20,637 bases of DNA, from assembly GCA_903861015.1 (NCBI GenBank), contig CAIOSL010000083.1, forward strand, positions 1 to 20,637, in the 5' to 3' direction. Both the position numbers and the translations under genes were made by a program. Each line of letters starts with the position of its first letter. Positions within the stretch are counted from its first letter, which is position 1. The notes below the pieces were generated by a model. It did not search any database and had not been told where the DNA came from. It worked only from the letters and a program-made list of their open reading frames with translations. Source of the DNA: an uncultured bacterium (lineage in GTDB: Bacteria; Patescibacteriota; Saccharimonadia; Saccharimonadales; Saccharimonadaceae). Below, in pieces: positions 8,392 through 14,293 of this stretch.

Positions 8392-8411
8392 GATAGCCAT
8401 TATACGCTATC
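8392..8411 (-). promoter_or_regulatory. pheST -10 box inside a perfect inverted repeat
   Basis: TATAAT (8404-8399, minus strand) sits centred in GATAGC-N8-GCTATC. No good -35 box is visible. The symmetry around the -10 box could mark a repressor site, or could be chance. No T-box leader is present: the leader would be only about 5 bases. Confidence 0.4.
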
Positions 8412-8414
8412 TGG

Positions 8415-8657
8415 TTAGCCGCGCGCTATACTTAATCCCATTAACCAAACCGCAATGCCAATCGCCACAACAATAATTAACATCCAGACCCACGCCAAAC
8501 TAGTTGTTGTTTTGGTGCCTTTAATATATTGCGAGTCGTCAACACCGTCCGGTCGATCGACCGTCTTAGATTTCTCTTTAGCGCGATCCTGCAATTCTTT
8601 GGCTAGTCGGTTCTGAAATTCGCTGCGATTGTCATCTTGTCTGATAAATAATGCCAT
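8415..8657 (-). CDS. Small single-pass membrane protein, unknown function
   Basis: An 80-residue protein not recognised as a known family. From the ATG at 8657 it begins MALFIRQDDNRSEFQ, has a charged, helical, coiled-coil-like stretch (about residues 8-35, QNRLAKELQDRAKEK), then one strong membrane helix near the C-terminus (about 53-76, WVWMLIIVVAIGIAVWLM) and ends IARG. A tail-anchored protein with a cytoplasmic N-terminus is the simplest reading. The frame is open upstream to 8747, but the ATG at 8657 is the better start because a strong extended -10 box lies exactly 6 bases before it. It precedes pheS on the same strand but has its own promoter. Confidence 0.7.
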   Translation of the reverse strand: MALFIRQDDNRSEFQNRLAKELQDRAKEKSKTVDRPDGVDDSQYIKGTKTTTSLAWVWMLIIVVAIGIAVWLMGLSIARG

Positions 8658-8663
8658 ATATAC

Positions 8664-8672
8664 ATTATAGCA
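8664..8672 (-). promoter_or_regulatory. Extended -10 promoter predicting a leaderless mRNA (small membrane protein)
   Basis: TGC TATAAT on the minus strand, followed by 6 bases and then ATG 8657. Transcription starting at the usual distance would begin at the A of the ATG. TTACGA 18 bases upstream may be a -35 box. No Shine-Dalgarno site is present. Confidence 0.6.
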
Positions 8673-8696
8673 CTCGTGTTTATTCGGTCGTAACTG

Positions 8697-8705
8697 TGCT
8701 ATACT
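8697..8705 (+). promoter_or_regulatory. Extended -10 promoter of the aquaporin-family gene
   Basis: TGC TATACT on the plus strand, divergent from and only about 25 bases away from the promoter of the small membrane protein. The leader of about 27 bases carries AAGGAGGG 8 bases before the ATG at 8739. Confidence 0.6.
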
Positions 8706-8738
8706 AGACCCATATTTCACATAAGGAGGGAAACCATA

Positions 8739-9560
8739 ATGGCCCATAAAAAAGCCAAGTCACTACGCAGTGCGTCTATCGAAAAAATAACCGCCGTCAA
8801 GGCTCAGGATGGCAACGTTTTTAGCGCCGCCGTCGCATCAACCCACAAATTTGTCAAAGAAACACCAATCATCAGTCTAGTAGTTGCCGAGTTTGTCGGT
8901 ACATTCTTGCTGACAGTTTCGTTCTTGTACATGCAAGCCAGCCCACTGTTCTTCGCCTTTGCTGCTATTGGCGCAACGCTAATTGCTGGCGGCGTATCTG
9001 GGGCCCACTTGAATCCAGCAATCACCCTGGGAGCATTTGCAACCCGAAAAATCACACTGCTAAAAACCGTGTTCTACATTTTGTCGCAAATCCTAGGCGC
9101 AGTTGCCGCCTGGTTGGTTGTTAATGCATTTTTGCAGAACTCCACCACTAGCGCCAGCGCGTCAGTAACCGCGCCAACCGTCCTACACGCTGGTACTATA
9201 ACATCTGGCAAAGATTGGTACTTGTTCTTTATCGAACTACTTGGTACTACCGTCATTGCACTTGGTATCGCAACCGCTCTTGGTCGCAAGCGAAACCAAT
9301 TATTGGCCGCCTTTACAGTTGGTACATCAGTCCTGATCGCCTACTATGTCGGCTTGTCAGCCACCTCAGTTTTGTTAAGCGAATCCGGCACAATCCTAAC
9401 ATTCTTGAACCCTGCCATCGCTGCAGTTGGTAACAGCTTGTCATGGAACTCAATGCCTCTAGCGATCTATATCGTTGCGCCTGTCCTAGGTAGCATCATT
9501 GGGTTTGCAATCGCGGGTTTGCTCAACAGCCAAGCCGAAACCGAATCTTGCGACTGTTAG
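8739..9560 (+). CDS. MIP-family (aquaporin/glycerol facilitator) channel, unusual filter
   Basis: A 273-residue, six-helix membrane channel for water or small neutral solutes. Both half-repeats are seen: AEFVGT (50-55) leading to HLNPAITLG (NPA 92-94), and IELLGT (165-170) leading to FLNPAIAA (NPA 224-226). In typical members the second NPA is followed by Arg (NPAR), part of the selectivity filter; here residue 227 is Ile, so transport specificity may differ. The hydrophilic N-terminus of about 42 residues is longer than in AqpZ or GlpF, an extracellular loop rich in Ser/Thr/Ala lies near 133-155, and the protein ends CDC. A strong AAGGAGGG supports the start. It is a single-gene unit ending in two hairpins. 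Confidence 0.93.
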   Translation: MAHKKAKSLRSASIEKITAVKAQDGNVFSAAVASTHKFVKETPIISLVVAEFVGTFLLTVSFLYMQASPLFFAFAAIGATLIAGGVSGAHLNPAITLGAFATRKITLLKTVFYILSQILGAVAAWLVVNAFLQNSTTSASASVTAPTVLHAGTITSGKDWYLFFIELLGTTVIALGIATALGRKRNQLLAAFTVGTSVLIAYYVGLSATSVLLSESGTILTFLNPAIAAVGNSLSWNSMPLAIYIVAPVLGSIIGFAIAGLLNSQAETESCDC

Positions 9561-9578
9561 TTAATACGTTAACTAACA
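9555..9578 (+). terminator. Hairpin with UACG loop at the end of the channel gene
   Basis: Perfect 10-bp inverted repeat TGTTAGTTAA / TTAACTAACA around the loop TACG (a UNCG-type tetraloop in RNA), overlapping the stop codon. There is no T-run after it, so it may stabilise the 3' end rather than terminate by itself. Confidence 0.55.
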
Positions 9579-9584
9579 TTACAA

Positions 9585-9612
9585 TAAACCCCACTAGCGA
9601 TAGTGGGGTTTA
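9585..9612. terminator. Terminator between the channel gene and rmuC
   Basis: Perfect 12-bp stem TAAACCCCACTA / TAGTGGGGTTTA with loop GCGA (GNRA tetraloop). The T-rich tails are short on both sides; it lies between convergent genes and probably serves both. Confidence 0.8.
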
Positions 9613-9630
9613 ACTTGTTAGCCTATTTGA

Positions 9631-10695
9631 CTAATCTTCGGCAGATGGCTTGTCGATCAGCAATACATCAACCGACGAGTCGGTTTTGGCAATCTTGATA
9701 ACGTCTTTGTCGATCTTGCCTAACTCTTTATGAGCACTGTTATAGTGGCCGACAGTCTGGCTGAGTGACTTGCCCAGCTTGCCCATATTCTCGTCAAATT
9801 TGGCGATATGTTGCCCCAACTGACCAACCCGAACCTGTATATCTTTGGCCTGTTCTTCGATCTGCAAACTACGCAGACCCTGCAAGACCGTTTGCAAATA
9901 GGCCATAAAACTAGTTGGGCTAACAATTATCACCTTTTTATCCCTAAAGGCATATTCGATCAAATCACGAGCGCTCGACCCCGTCCCGACATCGCCAATC
10001 AGCAGATCATAATACAAAGATTCACTCGGAATAAACATAAAGGCAAATTCCATCGTGTTTTCGGATGGGCGAATATATTTGCTGGTTTCGTCGATACGAT
10101 TTTTGAGGTCGGTTCTAACCTTGGCCAGCAGCTTCTCGCGCTCTGGCTTAGAATTCTCGCCGACCATACGATTATAATTTTCGAGACTAAACTTGCTGTC
10201 GATTGGCAAGATCTGACCTTTGTCCAAAAAAACGACCGCATCAACAATCTCGTTATCCTTAAACCGATACTGCATTTGATAGTTCTTGGACGGCAATATA
10301 TTATCCAGCACCGATTCCAGATAATACTCGCCAAAAACACCTCGTTGCTTCGGATTTTGCAAGACATTTTGCAAGGTTTTAAGTTCGTCCGCCACATCAA
10401 CCACTCGGCGATTAGTCTCGTCGAGTTTGGCCAAACGCTGGGTAACGTCGGCAACCAGTTTAGCACTCTCGCTGAGTTGTTTTTGCATCGATGTTTGCAT
10501 CGACATGTTGTTTTGATCCAATTTGTTGCCGACCGCCTGTTGCAAATTATTAATCTGACGACTTAGTTCTGTGACGTCGGATTTAATTAACTCGACGCCA
10601 GTCGAACCCTTGAGGCTGTTTATTTGTTGCTTTAGTACATAAACCACGCCGAACAGACCGATTGCTACCACCATTAAAAGAACTATTTGATCCAT
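9631..10695 (-). CDS. rmuC: RmuC family protein (DNA recombination limiting)
   Basis: A 354-residue protein. It has an N-terminal membrane helix (about residues 4-20), a long coiled coil (about 30-110, many Gln/Leu/Val heptads), then the RmuC domain with a restriction-endonuclease-like core: QRGVFGEYYLESVLDNILP, YRFKDNEIVDAVVFL, LPIDSKFSLENY and FAFMFIPSESLYYDLL. The Asp and Asp-Ser-Lys positions fit a PD-(D/E)xK-like nuclease site. In E. coli RmuC limits inversions at short inverted repeats; the exact reaction is not settled. The ATG lies 6 bases after an extended -10 box with no ribosome site. Upstream is the unknown membrane protein ending at 10712. Confidence 0.92.
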   Translation of the reverse strand: MDQIVLLMVVAIGLFGVVYVLKQQINSLKGSTGVELIKSDVTELSRQINNLQQAVGNKLDQNNMSMQTSMQKQLSESAKLVADVTQRLAKLDETNRRVVDVADELKTLQNVLQNPKQRGVFGEYYLESVLDNILPSKNYQMQYRFKDNEIVDAVVFLDKGQILPIDSKFSLENYNRMVGENSKPEREKLLAKVRTDLKNRIDETSKYIRPSENTMEFAFMFIPSESLYYDLLIGDVGTGSSARDLIEYAFRDKKVIIVSPTSFMAYLQTVLQGLRSLQIEEQAKDIQVRVGQLGQHIAKFDENMGKLGKSLSQTVGHYNSAHKELGKIDKDVIKIAKTDSSVDVLLIDKPSAED

Positions 10696-10701
10696 AAGCT
10701 A

Positions 10702-10710
10702 ATTATACCA
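10702..10710 (-). promoter_or_regulatory. Extended -10 promoter predicting a leaderless rmuC mRNA
   Basis: TGG TATAAT on the minus strand fills the 16-base gap behind the preceding gene; six bases (TAGCTT) then separate it from the ATG at 10695. No -35 box or Shine-Dalgarno site is seen. Confidence 0.55.
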
Positions 10711-10711
10711 T

Positions 10712-11149
10712 CTATAGATTGCTTAGCAGCCGAATCGACAAAACCACCACAACTGTCAAAACAACAAAGACCTCGGTCCTGGTGATGCGCGCCAAATGGC
10801 CAAACAAAGTATAGGCAGCGGCGAATATCAACACCGACCAACCAGCTGATTCGACTGTCGACAATCCATCAACCCAACCGGCCAACCGGGCCAGCGATAG
10901 TCCAGTGGCGGCCGCCACCATTAGTGGTTGCGTCATTCGCAAATTAATCATAACTACAATCCCAACCGTGGCAACAATAATGGCGACCAGATCACCCGAT
11001 AGCGTCAAATTGTGGAGTGTTCTGTCCGTTACCGCAACTCCGCCCCAATACAAAAACCCCATGGTTGCCCCAACCAACAGATTGCGCCAAAAGTAATTCT
11101 GGCCACTAACGACCGTTTGCTCGCTGTTATGTTGAATAATTTCTGCCAC
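10712..11149 (-). CDS. Small multi-pass membrane protein, unknown function
   Basis: A 145-residue protein not assigned to a family. A polar N-terminus of about 20 residues is followed by about four hydrophobic helices (near 24-41, 52-70, 75-115 with a break around GWVDGLSTVESAGW, and 122-143). The start is GTG at 11149, 5 bases after GGAGG. It has an extended -10 promoter and lies between the PAP2 gene and rmuC, separated from rmuC by 16 bases. No catalytic motif is visible, so no function is proposed. Confidence 0.75.
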   Translation of the reverse strand: MAEIIQHNSEQTVVSGQNYFWRNLLVGATMGFLYWGGVAVTDRTLHNLTLSGDLVAIIVATVGIVVMINLRMTQPLMVAAATGLSLARLAGWVDGLSTVESAGWSVLIFAAAYTLFGHLARITRTEVFVVLTVVVVLSIRLLSNL

Positions 11150-11162
11150 TGTCGCCTCCGCT

Positions 11163-11184
11163 TAGTGACAATATTATAACACTA
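11163..11184 (-). promoter_or_regulatory. Promoter of the small multi-pass membrane protein gene, framed by an inverted repeat
   Basis: TGT TATAAT (11181-11173, minus strand) lies between the arms TAGTG (11163-11167) and CACTA (11180-11184). The repeat overlaps the PAP2 stop codon. It may be an operator or a weak hairpin; the arms are only 5 bases. Confidence 0.45.
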
Positions 11185-11658
11185 TTTTGACTTTAACTGC
11201 CGATCATTGACATACCACAAGGCGCCAATCGAAGCGATAATTACTCCGCCAATTACATCTGCAGGGGTATGAACCAGCGCCAAAACCCGCCCAACGCAAA
11301 CCATCAATGTCAGTATAGCCAGAATCAAAGTCAAAGGCCGATTCTTGGTCTCGAACCAGACCGCCCAGGTTATAGCCGTCACAAACAAGGCATGATCCGA
11401 CGGAAAACCCGGATTATTCAAATATAAGGCACCGGCTGACTGTCCTACAATCTCAAACGGGCGGGCAGCTTCGGGTTGATAGACCGAGCCAATTAACTTG
11501 GCCAAAAGATAAGCCGTCAAACCAGCAACCAATATCCGAGCGTAGGCCTGTAAACGCTTGCCTTTAGGTATCTTAAAAACTAAAGCGTAGGCTCCGATCA
11601 GCACAATCGGTATCACTGCTCCGTCGGCCATCAAGCGAATTAACCAGCTGCCGCTCAT
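11182..11658 (-). CDS. PAP2-family membrane lipid phosphatase (BcrC-like)
   Basis: A 158-residue membrane protein with about five helices. PAP2 motifs: ARPFE (motif 1 end), FPSDHALF (motif 2, with the PSDH form seen in BcrC-type undecaprenyl-diphosphatases) and GRVLALVHTPADV (motif 3, with Arg, His and Asp at the expected spacing). The catalytic His pair is therefore present. The Lys that normally stands seven residues before the motif 1 Arg is not at that spacing; the closest Lys is 12 before. A likely substrate is undecaprenyl diphosphate or another lipid phosphate at the outer face. It starts 3 bases after the heliorhodopsin stop codon, has no ribosome site of its own, and is probably cotranscribed and coupled with it. 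Confidence 0.9.
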   Translation of the reverse strand: MSGSWLIRLMADGAVIPIVLIGAYALVFKIPKGKRLQAYARILVAGLTAYLLAKLIGSVYQPEAARPFEIVGQSAGALYLNNPGFPSDHALFVTAITWAVWFETKNRPLTLILAILTLMVCVGRVLALVHTPADVIGGVIIASIGALWYVNDRQLKSK

Positions 11659-11661
11659 AGA

Positions 11662-12426
11662 TTATGGCCGTAGTGTGCCGGCAAAGACCTGCCATGCTAA
11701 CAGCGATTTTGCCACCAAGCTCAGAATAATATAGGCACGCTCACCATAAATATAATCTTTCCAGGCACCGATCTTGTTGTATTGCAACACCATATTGACC
11801 GCAAACGAGCTAAAGAACAGGAAGATAGATACAAATATCCAATAGACAAAGGTTGGCGCACTGCTGCCGTTGTCGGCCCCCAGCCACATATAGAACGCCA
11901 CAACCACCCAAGGCACAGCACCGGCCAAACAGCCGATCCAATAACTCAACCAATTGGTCTTTTTGGTTGTTTGGTTGTGAATCTCCATGACTAGTCCCAG
12001 CAAGTTCATAATCGCCGTCAAGGCAAAGATCATGACCAAACTCATGGCATCATAAATACCAACTAGTAGCGATATCGCCACCATCATAATACTGGCCGAG
12101 ATAGAATACTCGATCCAACGCAGCTTGTTCAAACCAACTTTCAGATCACTATTGTAGCGTTTGTTGTAAACAGTTGCGATAATCAAATGAAAGCCAGCCG
12201 ACAAGAAGAAAAAGATCGCAATTAGCATCGGCAAAGAAAGATCAAACAGCACTTTTGATGTTGGTTCAAGTGTTTTCCGAACTGAATCAAACTGCAAATA
12301 ATTGCCGCTTATCGGCAAAGTAAAAGCCTTGCTTAAAGCTAGTATCAGGCCTCCTTGAAATAGATGCAGCCCACCCATTACAAGATTAAATCTTCGTAAA
12401 CTTTGACTGGTTATTTTATTACTCAT
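11662..12426 (-). CDS. Heliorhodopsin
   Basis: A 254-residue seven-helix retinal protein of the heliorhodopsin family, which is distinct from type 1 proton or ion pumps and sits with its N-terminus inside the cell. Diagnostic features: RWIEYSISAS in helix C, where Glu106 matches the Schiff-base counter-ion; His21 and His80, matching two buried family histidines; YGERAYIILSLVAKSLLAWQ in helix G, where Lys240 is the retinal-binding lysine; and the N-terminal HLFQGGLILAL and TLPISGNYL segments. Length and end (FAGTL) agree with the founder protein. The family gives slow photocycles and is proposed to act in light sensing or in regulating partners; no retinal-making gene is in the window. It heads a two-gene unit with the PAP2 phosphatase and has a predicted leaderless promoter. 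Confidence 0.96.
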   Translation of the reverse strand: MSNKITSQSLRRFNLVMGGLHLFQGGLILALSKAFTLPISGNYLQFDSVRKTLEPTSKVLFDLSLPMLIAIFFFLSAGFHLIIATVYNKRYNSDLKVGLNKLRWIEYSISASIMMVAISLLVGIYDAMSLVMIFALTAIMNLLGLVMEIHNQTTKKTNWLSYWIGCLAGAVPWVVVAFYMWLGADNGSSAPTFVYWIFVSIFLFFSSFAVNMVLQYNKIGAWKDYIYGERAYIILSLVAKSLLAWQVFAGTLRP

Positions 12427-12432
12427 GCCCTG

Positions 12433-12441
12433 ATTATAGCA
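12433..12441 (-). promoter_or_regulatory. Extended -10 promoter predicting a leaderless heliorhodopsin mRNA
   Basis: TGC TATAAT on the minus strand, then CAGGGC, then the ATG at 12426. With the usual start distance transcription begins at the initiation codon. TTGATG lies 15 bases upstream, short for a -35 box. No Shine-Dalgarno site at a working distance. Confidence 0.6.
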
Positions 12442-12462
12442 TAAGCGTCATCACATCAAATC

Positions 12463-14292
12463 CTAAACTTGCGTAAACTGACTAGCGTAAAGCTCGGCGT
12501 AATAACCATGGCTCGCCAATAATTCGTCGTGCGTTCCCTGCTCAACAATGTTGCCGTCGCGCATCACCAGGATTAGATCGGCGCTACGGATCGTGGACAA
12601 GCGATGAGCGATAACAAAGCTAGTCCGACCATGGCTGAGTTTGTCCATTGCCGACTGAATCAAAGCTTCGGTGCGGGTGTCGACCGAGCTAGTCGCTTCG
12701 TCCAATATCAACATCGGTGCATCCGCCAAAATCGCCCGGGCAATCGTCAGTAATTGTTTTTCACCGGCCGATATTCCATCAGCTGTCTCGCTAATAACCG
12801 TGTCGTAACCGTTTGGTAATGTATTGATAAAGTGATCAGCGTGAGCTGCCTTGGCCGCTTTAACGATCTCGTGACGAGTCGCATGACGACGTCCATAAGC
12901 GATGTTGTCGGCAATCGTTCCCTCGAACAACCAAGTATCCTGCAGGACCATGCCGAATAACTGCCTAACTTCATTACGCTTAACCGATGCAATATTCACC
13001 CCATCAATCAAAATACTACCCTGGTCAAGATCATAAAAACGCATCAACAAATTTACCAATGTCGTCTTACCAGCACCGGTTGGCCCAACAATAGCGATAT
13101 TTTGTTTGGGTTTAATATGCGCCGAAAAGTTCTTAATAATCAGTTTGTCCGGCTCGTAACCAAAACTAACGTTATCCAAAACCACCTCGCCCTTAATTTG
13201 TTTCGGCAAAGGCTGGCTGTCATGTTCTGATCGTTCTTCGTCCTCGGCCAAAAAAGCAAAAATTCGTTCGGCCGCGGCTGCCGTTGACTGCAAAACGTTG
13301 GCGATATTGGCCGTTTGCGATATTGGCTGCGTAAACTGATTCATGTACTGAATAAACGCCTGAATGTCGCCGATACCCAGTCGGCCATTCACAGCCAACC
13401 AACCACCAACCACCGCCACCGCAACGTAGCCGATATTGCTGATGAACTGCATCATTGGCATCATCAACCCCGACAAGAATTGCGACTTCCAGCCACTACT
13501 GCGTAATTTGTGGCTAATGTCGTTAAATCGTTCAATCGAACGACTCTCGCCGTTATATGTTTTGACAATGGCATGGTTCGAGAACATCTCTTCGATGTGG
13601 CCATCCATCTCACCCAAAGCGGCTTGCTGAGCGTCATAATAGCGCTGTGACCGCTTGACCACAAACCCGATCAAAGTCATGCTGACCGGCAGCACCAGCA
13701 GCGCGATTATCGTCATCTCCCAACTGATACTAATCATCATCGCCAAGATTCCGATGATAGTTATTAGCGACGTTACGATCTGGGTCATACCCTGATTCAG
13801 GTTTTGACTAATCGATTCAACGTCATTGGTGACATAACTAACGACTTGTCCGTTTTCGTGATTCGAAAAATAACTCAACGGCAACTTTGATATTTTGTGC
13901 GAAATATCCCGTCGGAAGGCATAGGTAATTTTTTGCGATATCGTCGTCATCAACCAACTTTGCAAATAACTAAACAATGCGCTGACGATATACAGACCAA
14001 TCAGCCAAAACCCAATTCCGGCGATGGCGCCAAAATCAATGCCCTTGTGGCCCATCAAACCTTTGATGATTTCGTTGGTCATATTGCCCAAAATACGTGG
14101 GCTGGCGATCGCAAAAATCGTACTGATAATCGCCGCAACTGCCACAAAACCCAGACGCACCCAATATGGACGCAGATAAACCAAGATCGTCTTCATCGTC
14201 TTTTTAAAGTTTTTTGGCTTCTCGGGTGTGCCTCCGCGCATACCGCCCATCGGCCCTCTAAAACCGCCACTAACCGGTTGTTTCTTTTCCAT
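12463..14292 (-). CDS. ABC exporter half, canonical ATPase subunit (MdlB/TM288-like)
   Basis: A 609-residue half-transporter: Gly/Met-rich cytoplasmic N-terminus (residues 5-25), six-helix type IV exporter domain (about 35-340) and ATPase domain (about 370-609). Walker A is GPTGAGKT, the signature is ISAGEKQ (altered from LSGGQ), Walker B is MLILDEATSSVD with the catalytic Glu, and the switch His is present (IAHRLST). Start set at ATG 14292, one base after the stop of the upstream half and 9 bases after GGGGAGG; a frame extending to 14340 lies inside the other gene. It pairs with the adjacent half to form a heterodimer that exports drugs, lipids or peptides; the substrate cannot be read from sequence. 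Confidence 0.92.
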   Translation of the reverse strand: MEKKQPVSGGFRGPMGGMRGGTPEKPKNFKKTMKTILVYLRPYWVRLGFVAVAAIISTIFAIASPRILGNMTNEIIKGLMGHKGIDFGAIAGIGFWLIGLYIVSALFSYLQSWLMTTISQKITYAFRRDISHKISKLPLSYFSNHENGQVVSYVTNDVESISQNLNQGMTQIVTSLITIIGILAMMISISWEMTIIALLVLPVSMTLIGFVVKRSQRYYDAQQAALGEMDGHIEEMFSNHAIVKTYNGESRSIERFNDISHKLRSSGWKSQFLSGLMMPMMQFISNIGYVAVAVVGGWLAVNGRLGIGDIQAFIQYMNQFTQPISQTANIANVLQSTAAAAERIFAFLAEDEERSEHDSQPLPKQIKGEVVLDNVSFGYEPDKLIIKNFSAHIKPKQNIAIVGPTGAGKTTLVNLLMRFYDLDQGSILIDGVNIASVKRNEVRQLFGMVLQDTWLFEGTIADNIAYGRRHATRHEIVKAAKAAHADHFINTLPNGYDTVISETADGISAGEKQLLTIARAILADAPMLILDEATSSVDTRTEALIQSAMDKLSHGRTSFVIAHRLSTIRSADLILVMRDGNIVEQGTHDELLASHGYYAELYASQFTQV

Positions 14293-14293
14293 A

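Noticed and set aside
9808..10566. Long open frame (252 codons) on the plus strand opposite rmuC
   Set aside because: It lies wholly antisense to a clear RmuC gene, shows no domain, and has no ribosome site; it follows from the codon use of the real gene.
11662..12426. Type 1 (proton-pumping) rhodopsin
   Set aside because: Sequence motifs are those of heliorhodopsin: Glu counter-ion in RWIEYS and the YGERAY helix G. The DTE-type pump motif is absent.
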